Shown: piece after piece, positions 8,369 to 20,113 of the stretch
Layout of the letters: the number at the start of each line of letters is the position of its first letter
Numbering within the stretch: position 1 is the stretch's first letter
DNA from: Streptosporangium saharense
GTDB taxonomy: Bacteria > Actinomycetota > Actinomycetes > Streptosporangiales > Streptosporangiaceae
Length of the DNA: 64,000 bases
Reading direction: 5' to 3'
Assembly (NCBI RefSeq): GCF_014203715.1
Contig: NZ_JACHJP010000007.1
Coordinates: 186,001 to 250,000 of the forward strand
Notes under the pieces: generated by a model
Seen by the model: only the letters and a program-made list of their open reading frames with translations
Databases searched by the model: none
What the model was told of the DNA's origin: nothing
Program-made: the position numbers and the translations under genes

Positions 8369-9859
8369 CTAGAGCACCGGGGCCTTGGACAGCAGGCTGC
8401 CGCCCCAGCGACCTTCGAGGGCCCGCTCCACGGCGGCGCCCACCCGGTAGCAGCGGTCGTCGCCGAGCACCGGGGCCATGATCTGCAGGCCGACGGGCAG
8501 CCCGTCCTCGTCGGCGAGGCCGCACGGCACCGAGATGGCCGCGTTGCCCGCCAGGTTGGTCGGGATGGTGCACAGGTCGGCGAGGTACATCGCCATGGGG
8601 TCGTCCGCGCGCTCGCCGATCGGGAACGCCGTGGTCGGCGTGGTCGGCGAGACCAGCACGTCCACCTGGTTGAAGGCCGCCTCGAAGTCACGGGCGATCA
8701 GCGTGCGGACCTTCTGCGCCTGGCCGTAGTAGGCGTCGTAGTAGCCGCTGGACAGGGCGTAGGTGCCCAGGATGATGCGCCGCTTGACCTCGGGACCGAA
8801 GCCCGCGGCCCTGGTCAGCGCCATGACCTCCTCGGCGCTGCGCGTCCCGTCGTCGCCGACGCGCAGGCCGTACCGCATGGCGTCGAAGCGGGCCAGGTTG
8901 GAGGAGGCCTCGGACGGCGCGATCAGGTAGTAGGCGGGCAGCGCCGTGGTGAACGACGGGCAGGAGACCTCGACGACCTTGGCGCCGAGGGATTCGAGCA
9001 GCTCGACGCTCTCGTGGAAGCGGGCGAGCACCCCGGCCTGGTAGCCGTCGCCGCCGAACTCCTTGACCACGCCGATGCGCAGCCCCGCGACGTCGCCGTT
9101 GCGCGCGGCCTCGACGACCGAGGGCACGGGCGCGTCGATGGAGGTCGAGTCCAGCGGGTCGTGCCCGGAGAAGGCCTCGTGCAGCAGCGCGGCGTCCAGC
9201 ACGTTGCGGGCGAAGGGGCCGGGCGTGTCCAGGGAGCTGGCGAAGGCGATCAGCCCGTAACGGGACGAACCACCGTAGGTCGGCTTCATGCCGACGATGC
9301 CGGTGACCGCCGCGGGCTGGCGGATCGAACCGCCGGTGTCGGTGCCGGTGGACAGCGGGGCCTCGTAAGCGGCGACCGCGGCCGAGGAGCCACCGGAGGA
9401 GCCACCCGGGATGCGCGACAGGTCCCACGGGTTACGGGTGGGGCCGTAGGCCGAGTTCTCCGTCGAGGAGCCCATCGCGAACTCGTCGAGGTTGGTCTTG
9501 CCGAGGATCACCAGTCCAGCCTCGCGCAGCCGCCTGGTCACGGTCGCGTCGTACGGCGGGCGGTAGTCCTCAAGGATCTTGGAACCGGCCGTGGTCGGCA
9601 TGTCCGTGGTCGTGAAGACGTCCTTGTGCGCGATCGGCACACCGGCGAGCGGGCCGAGGCGCTCCCCGGCCGCGATGCGGGCGTCCACGGCGCGGGCCTG
9701 CGCGAGCGTCGTCTCGGCGTCGACGTGCAGGAAGGCGTTGACCTGCGGTTCCACCGTGGAGATGCGGGCGAGGTGGGCCTGGGCGACCTCGACGGCCGAG
9801 ACCTCACCACTGGCGACCAGCGCGCCGAGCTCGGCGGCGGAGGTGTGGACGAGGCTCAT
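8369..9859 (-). CDS. gatA: Aspartyl/glutamyl-tRNA(Asn/Gln) amidotransferase subunit A
   Basis: GatA is the glutaminase subunit that frees ammonia for transamidation by GatB. The 496-residue protein belongs to the amidase-signature family: the catalytic Lys is in [11 protein letters not shown], the cis-Ser in [14 protein letters not shown] and the nucleophile Ser region in [12 protein letters not shown]. The family tail ends with the [20 protein letters not shown] region. It overlaps gatC by 4 bp (ATGA), giving tight gatC-gatA coupling. The usual next gene, gatB, is displaced by the ATPase pair. Confidence 0.97.
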   Translation of the reverse strand: MSLVHTSAAELGALVASGEVSAVEVAQAHLARISTVEPQVNAFLHVDAETTLAQARAVDARIAAGERLGPLAGVPIAHKDVFTTTDMPTTAGSKILEDYRPPYDATVTRRLREAGLVILGKTNLDEFAMGSSTENSAYGPTRNPWDLSRIPGGSSGGSSAAVAAYEAPLSTGTDTGGSIRQPAAVTGIVGMKPTYGGSSRYGLIAFASSLDTPGPFARNVLDAALLHEAFSGHDPLDSTSIDAPVPSVVEAARNGDVAGLRIGVVKEFGGDGYQAGVLARFHESVELLESLGAKVVEVSCPSFTTALPAYYLIAPSEASSNLARFDAMRYGLRVGDDGTRSAEEVMALTRAAGFGPEVKRRIILGTYALSSGYYDAYYGQAQKVRTLIARDFEAAFNQVDVLVSPTTPTTAFPIGERADDPMAMYLADLCTIPTNLAGNAAISVPCGLADEDGLPVGLQIMAPVLGDDRCYRVGAAVERALEGRWGGSLLSKAPVL

Positions 9860-10155
9860 GCTTCCTCCCCGAGGATGCGCGGAACACGGAAGCGGTCGTC
9901 CTCGACGGCGGGGGCGGCGGCCAGCGCCTCCTTCGGCGTCAGGCCGGGCCGTACCTCGTCCGGGCGGTAGACGTTGGTGAGCGGAAGCGCGTGCGAGGAC
10001 GGCGGGATGTCGTCGGCCGCCACCTCGGCGACGCGGGCGACCGCACCGATGATCACATCGAGCTGCGCGGCGAAGTGGTCGAGTTCCTCGTCGGCCAGCG
10101 CCAGCCGGGACAGCCTGGCGAGGTGAGCGACCTCGTCGCGGGTTATGGCGGACAT
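9856..10155 (-). CDS. gatC: Aspartyl/glutamyl-tRNA(Asn/Gln) amidotransferase subunit C
   Basis: A 99-residue belt protein that wraps GatA and GatB and stabilises the complex. It shows the family pattern [21 protein letters not shown] at the start and PRIL near the end. ATG 10155 gives the usual length; a longer frame begins at 10185 but adds residues not found in the family. It is the first gene of the gatCA unit; the promoter must lie between 10156 and the terminator at 10247-10294. Confidence 0.94.
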   Translation of the reverse strand: MSAITRDEVAHLARLSRLALADEELDHFAAQLDVIIGAVARVAEVAADDIPPSSHALPLTNVYRPDEVRPGLTPKEALAAAPAVEDDRFRVPRILGEEA

Positions 10156-10246
10156 GAGTCGTTGAACCCGTTTCGTGAATGGCAATTGGACACTGTCATC
10201 CTAGGGCTCGTCACCTGGCGTGCCTGACCCAACAACCCGCGCCCCC

Positions 10247-10294
10247 CTCCCACGGTGTTCCCGTGGCCCGTGTGCCACCGGAACACCGTGGGAG
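10247..10294 (-). terminator. Hairpin terminator of the GGDEF-EAL gene
   Basis: CTCCCACGGTGTTCC (10247-10261) pairs without mismatch with GGAACACCGTGGGAG (10280-10294). The hairpin begins 10 bp past the stop of the minus-strand gene ending at 10304 and insulates it from gatC. Confidence 0.8.
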
Positions 10295-10303
10295 AGGGGT
10301 GAA

Positions 10304-12385
10304 TCAGGCAGTCTGGGGGTCGAGAACCTCGCTGCCCGGCAGGAACCCCAGGTCGGGTACGGCCCTGCCCCGGTGCTCGCTCAGCCAGACTGTCGCGTCG
10401 GCGGCGGGCATCGGCTCGGTGAAGAGCCGTCCCTGGGCCAGCTCGCAGCCCATGTCGGTCAGGCGGGCGGCCACCTCGTCCGACTCGACGCCCTCGGCGA
10501 CCGAGCGCAGCCCCAGCGAGCGGACCAGATCGACGATGGAGCGGACGATCCGCTCGTCGTCCACGGACTCGCCGAGCCTCCTGACGAACGAGGCGTCGAT
10601 CTTGACCTCAGAGACCGGCAGGCGCTGCAGGCGCACCAGCGAGGAGTAGCCGGTGCCGAAGTCGTCCAGCGCGAGCTCGACCCCGAGCGCGTTCAGGGCG
10701 CGCACGGCGTCGGCGGTGTAGGCCTGGTCGGTCATCAGGACGCGCTCGGTCACCTCAAGCTGGATCGCCTCCGGCGGCAGGTGGTACTGGGCGAGCCCGA
10801 TCTCCAGCAGCTCGGGGAGGGTCGAGTCGAGCAGGTCACGGGCCGAGACGTTGACGGAGATCCGCTCGTTCAGCCCGATCCGCCACCAGTGGGCTGCCTG
10901 TTCGAGCGCCTCGTCGATGACGTACTGGGTGAGGTGCCTGATGAGGTAGGACTGCTCGGCCATCGGCACGAACTCCCCCGGCGAGATCATCCCGCGCTCC
11001 GGGTGGCGCCAGCGCAGCAGCGCCTCGACCCCGCGCACCCGGCCGGTGGTCAGCTCCAGCTTGGGCTGGTAGTACAGGCGCAGTTCACGGCGGTCGATGG
11101 CCCGGCGCAGGTCGCCCATGAGGTTGAGCCGCTCGGGGCTGTTGCGGTCCTTCTCGGCGACGTAGACCTCGACGCCGGTGCGCGCCTCCTTCGCGAGGTA
11201 CATCGCCACGTCGGAACGTTGCATCAGCATTTCGAAGTCGGGCGCGTGGTCGGGGTAGAGGGCGATGCCGACCGAGGCGTCCAGGTCGAAGGTCATGCCC
11301 TCCAGCCTGACCGGCTCGGTGAGGGCGACCCGCAGCCGCGCCGCCACCTCCCTGGCCGCCGTCGCGTTCCTGACCGAGGGCAGCAGCACCGCGAACTCGT
11401 CGCCGCCGAGCCTGGTCACCACGTCGCCCGGCCGCACGCTGTGGGTGAGCCGGTGCGCCACGATCTGCAGCAGCCGGTCGCCGACCGGGTGGCCGAGGGT
11501 GTCGTTGACCTCCTTGAACCGGTCGAGGTCCAGCAGGAAGAGCCCGACCTTCTCCCCCGTCCTGGCCTCGGCGATGGCCTCCTCGGTGCTGACCACGAGC
11601 ATCTTGCGGTTGGGCAGCCCGGTCAGCCCGTCGTGGGTGGCCTGGTGGTCGCGCCGTACGGACAGGGTGGCGGTGAAGTAGACGGCGGCCATCGGCGCGA
11701 GGAAGAGCGGGACCAGCGCCGGGGAGTCGTTCATCACGACCACGACCAGCGGCGCCAGGCCGAGCAGGCCCGCGTAGACCAGGCTCTGGTGGCCGATCGT
11801 GGTCCTGATCACCCGGTAGACGGAGCGCCGTTCGTGCAGCGCGACCGCGCAGGAGACGAGCAGCGCCCTGACCGCGAAGTAGGCGAGCCCGGCCAGGCCG
11901 ATCGCGAGCAGGTCACGCCCGTCGGGCACCCAGGACATCGCCGAGGACGAGTGGCCGCAGAACACGGCGAGTACGACCCCCGCCGCCGTGAGCGCCAGCG
12001 TCGTCTGGGAGACGTTGAACATGACCCGGTGCCACGCCTTGCGGGTGACGGCGCTGTTGACGACGATGCCGATCGCCTGCATCAGCACCGCGACCGGCAG
12101 CCCGTAGTGGAGCAGGGCCGCGAAGGTGAACATCGTCGACGGGTAGGTGCCCCCGACCGTCATCGACGACGACAACATCACCGGGCGCAGCTCGCCCAGG
12201 ACGACCAGGACCGCCAGCATCCAGAACATCGGGCTGCGCGCGAGCCCCGTCAGCTGCGCGGGGCTCGTCAGGAACTGGGCCAGCACGAGGGCGGCGAACC
12301 CGATCGTGATGACGGCGGTGAGATAGGCCCACAACGGTGAGCCCACACGCGGACCGGTGTCGCGCGTGTCATTTGGGTCGGCCAT
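10304..12385 (-). CDS. Membrane GGDEF-EAL bifunctional c-di-GMP enzyme
   Basis: A 693-residue protein with an N-terminal membrane part of about 240 residues and several helices, then a GGDEF domain and an EAL domain. The GGDEF active site is intact (TRLGGDEFAVLLP) and is preceded five residues earlier by an RxxD product-inhibition site (RPGD). The EAL domain has EALLRWRHP, VNVSARDL, EVTERVL and DDFGTGYSSL, all expected for phosphodiesterase activity. Both making and breaking c-di-GMP are therefore possible; which dominates cannot be told. ATG 12385 follows a G-rich tract (GGGGG) and fits the membrane start. In actinomycetes such proteins control development. Confidence 0.92.
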   Translation of the reverse strand: MADPNDTRDTGPRVGSPLWAYLTAVITIGFAALVLAQFLTSPAQLTGLARSPMFWMLAVLVVLGELRPVMLSSSMTVGGTYPSTMFTFAALLHYGLPVAVLMQAIGIVVNSAVTRKAWHRVMFNVSQTTLALTAAGVVLAVFCGHSSSAMSWVPDGRDLLAIGLAGLAYFAVRALLVSCAVALHERRSVYRVIRTTIGHQSLVYAGLLGLAPLVVVVMNDSPALVPLFLAPMAAVYFTATLSVRRDHQATHDGLTGLPNRKMLVVSTEEAIAEARTGEKVGLFLLDLDRFKEVNDTLGHPVGDRLLQIVAHRLTHSVRPGDVVTRLGGDEFAVLLPSVRNATAAREVAARLRVALTEPVRLEGMTFDLDASVGIALYPDHAPDFEMLMQRSDVAMYLAKEARTGVEVYVAEKDRNSPERLNLMGDLRRAIDRRELRLYYQPKLELTTGRVRGVEALLRWRHPERGMISPGEFVPMAEQSYLIRHLTQYVIDEALEQAAHWWRIGLNERISVNVSARDLLDSTLPELLEIGLAQYHLPPEAIQLEVTERVLMTDQAYTADAVRALNALGVELALDDFGTGYSSLVRLQRLPVSEVKIDASFVRRLGESVDDERIVRSIVDLVRSLGLRSVAEGVESDEVAARLTDMGCELAQGRLFTEPMPAADATVWLSEHRGRAVPDLGFLPGSEVLDPQTA

Positions 12386-12542
12386 GAGTAACAAAACCCC
12401 CATTAGTTCACTATGGGAGAGTACGGCCTCTGGGCCACTTCGCGGAACCAATTGCGCACGTTCCGTTACCGGCCATTCGAAGCGCCCGGCACGGAACGGC
12501 CCCCGCTCGTCGTTTCCCCTGGTCGGCCTCTCGCCCCCGTGG

Positions 12543-14741
<2,199 letters not shown>

Positions 14742-14884
14742 TCAACCACGAACGAGGAGAACGCTATCGCCGACCACCGACAATGCGCGGCGCCGTTACC
14801 CGCACATGGACAAGCCCCGGGGACGACCTCCACGGACAAACTCCGCGAACCACTTCCGCCGCAGTCGTACGGCGGGCGGGGAGG

Positions 14885-15913
14885 TCACTCGCCGGGGTCC
14901 TCGCGCAGCACGCGGGCCGCCCGCACGCACGTGGACAGGGCGGCCCTGGCGTAGGCGGGTGAGGCCCCGGCCAGGCCGCACGCGGGGGTGAGCACGACCT
15001 GTGAGGCCAGCGTCGCGGCGGGGAAGCCGAGCCTGCGCCACAGCTCCGCCGCCGGCCTGGCGACCACCCCGATGTCGGGCAGCGGCGCGTCCACGCCGGG
15101 CACGACGCCGAGGAAGAGAGCGATCCCGGCCTCGACGGTCTCGCCGATCGCGTCCTCCTCACGCCTCCTGAGCAGGGAGGCGTCCAGCGAGACGCCGCGG
15201 AAGCCCGCCCCACGCAGGACGCCGAAGGGCACCCCGGGCGCGCAGCAGTGGGCGACCGGGAAGACCCCCTCGGGCAGCACGGAGCCGAGCAGCTCGGTGG
15301 CGTCGTGGGCCTCGACGGCGGCCAGCCGTCCGAAGCCAGAGGCGGTCGGGACCGTGCCCGCCAGCACGCCGGGCAGGCCGGGCTCGTCGAGCTGCAGCAC
15401 GATCTCCGTCGCTCCCGGCACCCTCCTGCGCACGTCGGCGACGTGCGCGGCGAGCCCCTCGGCGTAGGACGCGGCCAGGTCGCGCACCGCGCCCGGGTCG
15501 GCGAGTGTCCTGTCGCCGTGGCGCAGCTCGACGGCCGCCGCCAGCGTCCACGGCCCGGCCACCTGGATCTTGAACGGTCCCCGGTATCCCTGGACCGCCT
15601 CCTCAAGGGCGTCGAGGTCGCGCAGCAGGTGGTCGCGGGCCCGCTTGGCGTCGCGTCCCGGCCGGTCGGCGAAGCGCCACCCGGAGGGCTGGACCTCGAC
15701 GGCCAGCTCCACCAGCAGGGAGGCGGACCGCCCAACCATGTCGGCGCCGACGCCCCTGCCGGGCAGTTCCGGGAGGTACGGCAGGCCGGGAAGCTCCCCG
15801 AGGACGACCCTGACCGCCTCCTCGTGGTCCTCCCCCGGGTGCGACCCGACGCCCGTCGCGGTCGCCTCGCCCCACGGGTATCCCGCCGTGTTGCCGGCAG
15901 CCTGCTCTTCCAT
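14885..15913 (-). CDS. MetE C-terminal-like (cobalamin-independent methionine synthase family) protein
   Basis: A 342-residue barrel protein related to the catalytic half of MetE. The family start GVGSHPGEDHEEAVRVVLGE and LPYLPELPGRGVGADMVG are clear. Zinc-ligand candidates are the His and Cys of PVAHCCAPGVPF and a late Cys in LTPACGLAGASPAYARAAL. It lacks the N-terminal MetE half that holds folate, so the methyl donor is uncertain; similar short proteins are annotated as methionine synthase in actinobacteria. The start ATG 15913 is preceded by GGGAACGGGC. It is a single gene diverging from mycP, with 116 bp between the starts. Confidence 0.85.
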   Translation of the reverse strand: MEEQAAGNTAGYPWGEATATGVGSHPGEDHEEAVRVVLGELPGLPYLPELPGRGVGADMVGRSASLLVELAVEVQPSGWRFADRPGRDAKRARDHLLRDLDALEEAVQGYRGPFKIQVAGPWTLAAAVELRHGDRTLADPGAVRDLAASYAEGLAAHVADVRRRVPGATEIVLQLDEPGLPGVLAGTVPTASGFGRLAAVEAHDATELLGSVLPEGVFPVAHCCAPGVPFGVLRGAGFRGVSLDASLLRRREEDAIGETVEAGIALFLGVVPGVDAPLPDIGVVARPAAELWRRLGFPAATLASQVVLTPACGLAGASPAYARAALSTCVRAARVLREDPGE

Positions 15914-16029
15914 GCCCGTTCCCCGCCCTCGTTCGGTCCCGGCAGTCAGCTTAGGACCGTCCGACCCCGTGACGGCGCTTGATCGGGTTCAGTAGGGTTC
16001 TGCCGGACATCACCGGTCTTGGGGGACAC

Positions 16030-17184
16030 ATGGTGAAGAAGTCGGCACGGATCGCCGCGGCCGTCGTGATCGTGGCGGCGGCGGCCGTACCCGCCGTTCC
16101 CGCCGCGGCGGAGCCCGCCAGGTGCGCCCCGAAGCGCGGCACGACGAGCATCGCGGAGCCGTGGGGCCAGCGGCGGCTCAACCTGTCGCAGGCGTGGCGG
16201 CTGACCAGGGGCGCGAAGGTGACAGTCGCGATCGTTGACAGCGGCGTGGACGTCACGCATCCCCAGCTCTCCCGGGTCACCGCGATCGACCTCACCGGCA
16301 CCGGCAAGGCCGACTGTGTCGGGCACGGCACCGCGGTCGCGGGCATCATCGGCGGGGCCAGGTTCAAGGGGGTGCCCTTCGCGGGGGTCGCGCCGGAGGC
16401 GAGGCTGATCTCCCTCAAGCAGCCCCTCGGGGACGAGGGCGACCTGGGCAGGCTGGCCCTGGGCATCGTCAAGGCGACCCAGCTCGGCGCCGACGTGATC
16501 AACGTCTCCATCCAGGCGAGCGACCAGCCCGACCTGCGCAACGCGGTCGCGTACGCGCTGGCCAAGGACGTGGTCGTGGTCGCCGCCGCGGGCAACGTGA
16601 ACAAGGAGGACGGCACCCCCTCCCCGGCCTACCCGGCCGCCTATCCCGGGGTCATCTCGGTCGGCGCGGCCAATCCGGACGGGAGCAGGGCCGACTACTC
16701 CAACGCCACGACCCCCGTCACCGTGCTGGCCCCCGGCAGTGACATCACCAGCACCTGGCCGGGGCGGTCCTACGTGGAGGAGGAGAAGGGCACCAGTTTC
16801 GCGGCGGCCTACGTGTCGGGGGTCGCGGCGCTGGTGCGCGCCCGTTATCCGGGGCTGAACAAGGACCAGGTGCGCTGGCGCATCGCGCGGACCGCGGACG
16901 GCACCTCGGGGACGGGCAGCGGCGCCGGGATGGTCAACCCGCTGCTGGCGATCTCGACCATCATGGCCTCGGACGAGGTGGCGCTGGCGCCGCAGGAGCC
17001 CGCCCCGCTGGCCGCCGACGCGATCCGGCGCACGCCCCCCGAGGACGCGCTGAGCGTCTCGATCACGCTGTGGGTCGCCCTGCTCTGCCTCGCCGGAGCC
17101 CTGCTCGCTCTTGTGTTCCGGTTCGCGGTGCCGAAGGGGCGGCGGAGGGGATGGCGACCAGGGCATCCGGGAGAACAGACGTGA
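16030..17184 (+). CDS. mycP: Mycosin-type subtilisin protease of the T7SS
   Basis: The 384-residue S8 protease is the membrane-anchored mycosin that accompanies ESX machines and stabilises or processes their products at the outer face. A signal peptide (residues 1-27) is followed by the triad D70 (VAIVDSGVD), H99 (GHGTAVAG) and S256 (GTSFAAAYVSG). A C-terminal membrane helix at about 344-365 ends in a basic cytoplasmic tail (PKGRRRGWR). C32 and C96 could form a disulfide. ATG 16030 follows GGGGGAC; the upstream frame has no signal peptide. It is the first gene of the plus-strand end of the T7SS locus. Confidence 0.93.
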   Translation: MVKKSARIAAAVVIVAAAAVPAVPAAAEPARCAPKRGTTSIAEPWGQRRLNLSQAWRLTRGAKVTVAIVDSGVDVTHPQLSRVTAIDLTGTGKADCVGHGTAVAGIIGGARFKGVPFAGVAPEARLISLKQPLGDEGDLGRLALGIVKATQLGADVINVSIQASDQPDLRNAVAYALAKDVVVVAAAGNVNKEDGTPSPAYPAAYPGVISVGAANPDGSRADYSNATTPVTVLAPGSDITSTWPGRSYVEEEKGTSFAAAYVSGVAALVRARYPGLNKDQVRWRIARTADGTSGTGSGAGMVNPLLAISTIMASDEVALAPQEPAPLAADAIRRTPPEDALSVSITLWVALLCLAGALLALVFRFAVPKGRRRGWRPGHPGEQT

Positions 17185-17286
17185 AAGAGCTGTGAAACAT
17201 GTGAACTTCACTGATCAGATTTGCTTTGATAGCCCTAGATCGACCTATAGCAGTCTTTATCGATAGTTGAGTTGGAAGGATGGCCG

Positions 17287-19473
17287 ATGGGGGATTTCAA
17301 CCCATTGACACCTGAAGATCCAGAACGGATTGGTGTCTACCTCCTCACCGGACGTCTCAGCGACGCCGCCGGTCACACCGTCTACCTGGGGCGGCTTCCC
17401 GATCAGGAGATCACCCGGGTCATCCGCCTCCTGCCCGCCCTGCCCGGGGCCGACCCCCAGACGCGGGAGCGGATCACCAACCGGCTGCACGCCGCCAAGC
17501 GGATCTCCGGTGCCCACACCGCCAAGCTCGTCGAGGTCGGCTGGTTCGACGACTCCCCCTACGTCGTGCACGAGCACGTCGAGGGCCGCTCGCTGCGCGA
17601 GACGGTCACCGCCGACGGGCCGCTCGACCCCGACGCCCTCGAACGGCTCGCGTCCGGCACCCTCACCGCCCTGACCGCCATCCACCTGGCGGGTCTCGCC
17701 CACGGCGGGCTGAGCCCCGACGCCGTGGTGCTGAGCGCGGAGGGGCCGCGCGTCCGCGACACCGCCCTCGGCGTCAGCGGCCCCGAGCCCGACTACCACG
17801 CCCCCGAGGTGGTCCACGCCAACCTCACCGGCGGCCCGGCCCCGGCTCCCGGCAGGCCGGCCGACCTGTTCGCGTGGGCCGCGACCATCGCCTACGCCGC
17901 CACCGGCAGGGCGCCCTTCGGCGGGGACCCGCAGGCCGTCCTGAACGGCTCCCCCGACCTCACCGGGCTCACGCCCGCGCTGACGACCCTCCTGATCGCC
18001 TGCCTGGACAAGCAGCCGCAGCAGCGCCCCGACACCAAGGCCGCGATGCTGCAACTGCTCGGCGACCGGCCCGCCCTCACCGGGACGGCCATCACCGGGG
18101 ACGCCGTCGCGCGGGCCGTACCCCAGGAGCAGGACGCCGTCGCCTCGCAGCCGACGGTGTCCGCGGGCTGGAGCGCGCCGCCGCTGCCCAAGGAGACCGC
18201 TCCGGCGCAGCCGCCCATCGTGCTGCAGGGCGCGGCCTCCTCCGCGGAGCGCAAGAAGCCCGGCGGGCTGCTGCTGGCCGCCTGCGTCGGCACGGTCGCC
18301 GTGCTGGCGGGGGCGGGCATCTGGGCCGCGGGGAACTACACCTCGCTCAACAACGTCGAGAAGGCCTCCGCCGACGGGACGGCCGGGAACCCGCTCGCCC
18401 TGGTCGACCAGGCCGGGGGGCGGCAGCCGTACCCGACGAACGGCACGGGCGGCAACGGGCAGCAGGGCACCGGCGACGACCCCGCGGGCAAGGTGACCGT
18501 GCCGTGGGGTGCGACGCCCGACCCGGAGGTTCCCGATGTCGGCCCGCTGAACCTGACCACGGACGCGCCGACGGGTGAGCCGCCGGTGCCGACGCTGACC
18601 TCGTTCGCCAGCCCGCCGCCCGCCGTACCGACCGTGCCCGCCTCTCCGCTGCCGCCGACCGCGGTTCCCGCGCCGCCGAGCACCGCGCCGACCGCGCAGC
18701 CCTCGGCGAAGCCGACGGAGAAGCCGAGCCAGACGGCGGAGCCGACCCCGGCCCACACGCCGACCCCGACCGTCACCGTCACCGTGACCCCCACGGCGAC
18801 TCCCAGCAGTCCCAGCGGGTCGCCCAGCGCGTCTCCCAGTGAGGGCCCCACGGCCTCTCCCAGCGCGACCACCGACCCGTCCCCTTCGCCGAGCGGCAGT
18901 CCGACCGCCTCCTCGGCTCCGTCGCCCCAGCCGACGCCCACGGCGAGCGCGGCGCCCACCCGCACCGCGAGCCCGACGCCGACCCCCGAGCCCACCAGGA
19001 CCGTACGGCCGCGCCCGACCAGGACCGCGAAGCCCGAGGCGAAGCCCACTCCTGAGCGGCCGACCGAGAAGCCGATCACGTCCACCCCGCCCAAGCCGCC
19101 CGCGGAGCCCACCCCGGCCAAGCCTCCGACCGAGGCGCCCAAGCCGCAGGCCAACCCCTACACCCCGCAGCAGGTCTGTGGGGCGGGCTTCTACGTGCAG
19201 CGTTCCGCGTCCTTCAACGGCGGGACCGTCCACCAGCTCTACAACTCCTCGACCGGCGCGAACTGCGTGGTCACCATGAAGAGCACCGACATCGGGAAGG
19301 CGACCCCGGTCTGGGCCACCCTGACGGTGACCGGCGGTGGAAGCAAGACCGAGCGTGGAGACTACAAGTACTACGCGGGTCCGGTGATCCTGCCCGCCAA
19401 GGGCAAGTGCGTGAGCTTCAGCGGCGGTGTCCCCGCCGACAGCGCCAGCGCTCCGCCGGCCAACTGCGGATGA
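17287..19473 (+). CDS. Membrane pseudokinase with Pro/Thr-rich linker and SapA-like extracellular domain
   Basis: A 728-residue protein in three parts. Residues 1-~270 have the Ser/Thr kinase fold by pattern (HAAKRISGAHTAKLVEVGWF, VVHEHVEGRSLRE, DLFAWAATIAYAATGRAPFG). The catalytic core is gone: HRD reads HGG (139-141), no DFG remains and the VAIK lysine position reads RVIRLLP, so it should bind or scaffold rather than phosphorylate. A membrane helix lies near 326-348. A ~240-residue Pro/Thr/Ser linker follows. The last ~105 residues (from PYTPQQVCGAGFYVQ, with YYAGPV and GKCVSFSGG) match the spore-associated protein A pattern, with four cysteines. ATG 17287 has GGAAGGA 6 nt upstream. It probably acts with the neighbouring T7SS. 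Confidence 0.85.
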   Translation: MGDFNPLTPEDPERIGVYLLTGRLSDAAGHTVYLGRLPDQEITRVIRLLPALPGADPQTRERITNRLHAAKRISGAHTAKLVEVGWFDDSPYVVHEHVEGRSLRETVTADGPLDPDALERLASGTLTALTAIHLAGLAHGGLSPDAVVLSAEGPRVRDTALGVSGPEPDYHAPEVVHANLTGGPAPAPGRPADLFAWAATIAYAATGRAPFGGDPQAVLNGSPDLTGLTPALTTLLIACLDKQPQQRPDTKAAMLQLLGDRPALTGTAITGDAVARAVPQEQDAVASQPTVSAGWSAPPLPKETAPAQPPIVLQGAASSAERKKPGGLLLAACVGTVAVLAGAGIWAAGNYTSLNNVEKASADGTAGNPLALVDQAGGRQPYPTNGTGGNGQQGTGDDPAGKVTVPWGATPDPEVPDVGPLNLTTDAPTGEPPVPTLTSFASPPPAVPTVPASPLPPTAVPAPPSTAPTAQPSAKPTEKPSQTAEPTPAHTPTPTVTVTVTPTATPSSPSGSPSASPSEGPTASPSATTDPSPSPSGSPTASSAPSPQPTPTASAAPTRTASPTPTPEPTRTVRPRPTRTAKPEAKPTPERPTEKPITSTPPKPPAEPTPAKPPTEAPKPQANPYTPQQVCGAGFYVQRSASFNGGTVHQLYNSSTGANCVVTMKSTDIGKATPVWATLTVTGGGSKTERGDYKYYAGPVILPAKGKCVSFSGGVPADSASAPPANCG

Positions 19474-19492
19474 CACACTCCAACTGAGAAAG

Positions 19493-19533
19493 AACAGTGG
19501 CCCTCGCCGATCGCATCGGCGAGGGCCACTGTT
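19493..19533. terminator. Bidirectional 19-bp hairpin terminator
   Basis: Arm 19493-19511 (AACAGTGGCCCTCGCCGAT) pairs perfectly with 19515-19533 around a 3-nt loop. It lies between the convergent ends of the pseudokinase gene and the YbaB-like gene and is symmetric enough to stop transcription from both sides. Confidence 0.88.
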
Positions 19534-19545
19534 TCGTGAGGTCCG

Positions 19546-19959
19546 TCAGCGGCGCTCGAAGCGTCCGTCGGGGGCGTCGACGGAGTTGGCGAAGAACTCG
19601 TAGGCGACCGCCATCCGCTCGCTCGTGTCGTCCGCGTTCACCGGGGTGTCCGGGAGCCCCGCGCTCTCCAGGATCTCCCTCGTCCTGCGCTCCCTGTCGT
19701 CCTCCGCGGCCCCGACCGCCCGCATGAGCTCCTCCGCCAGGGCGTGACTGTCCAGGCGCATGACGCGGGGGTTGAGGTCGATCTTCTCGACCCTGCCCGA
19801 GGGGCCGACGGTCACGCCGACCAGTCCGTCGGCGCCGGTCCCCGTGCCGCGCACCTCACCCAGCTCGCCCTCGATCTCGGCCAGACGCAGCATCTGACGC
19901 TCGGCGTCCCTGCTGATGCGTTCCAGGTCTTCCAGCCCGAAGTCGGCGGAATCGAACAC
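19546..19959 (-). CDS. YbaB/EbfC-family protein of T7SS locus, paralogue 1
   Basis: A 137-residue soluble protein: a helical N-terminus (LEDLERISRDAERQMLRLAEIEGELGE), a central beta part with VGVTVGPSGRVEKIDLNPRV and a long final helix (AEELMRAVGAAEDDRERRTREILE). This is the YbaB/EbfC fold, which binds DNA in some bacteria but in actinobacterial T7SS loci often sits beside WXG100 genes with no proven role. It starts with GTG at 19959 after GGGGGAGCACG. It diverges from the WXG-like gene at 20114 across a 154-bp promoter region. Two relatives lie at 21234 and 31038. Confidence 0.8.
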   Translation of the reverse strand: MFDSADFGLEDLERISRDAERQMLRLAEIEGELGEVRGTGTGADGLVGVTVGPSGRVEKIDLNPRVMRLDSHALAEELMRAVGAAEDDRERRTREILESAGLPDTPVNADDTSERMAVAYEFFANSVDAPDGRFERR

Positions 19960-20113
19960 CGTGCTCCCCCTGACGGTCTCCTGACGATGAGTGACATCAG
20001 ATAACCGAAATCACTCCTGACACCAGAAAACCCACACGGTACCGTAAAGATCACCCAAAACACACGAAACAAGCAGATGTCCAAGGGTTGAACCATCGGG
20101 GGTACGTCGGCGG

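Noticed and set aside
10220..12340. 706-codon plus-strand frame opposite the GGDEF-EAL gene
   Set aside because: Antisense shadow; the minus strand has intact GGDEF and EAL motifs in frame.
17287..19473. Active Ser/Thr protein kinase
   Set aside because: HRD, DFG and the VAIK lysine are all missing, so it is described as a pseudokinase.
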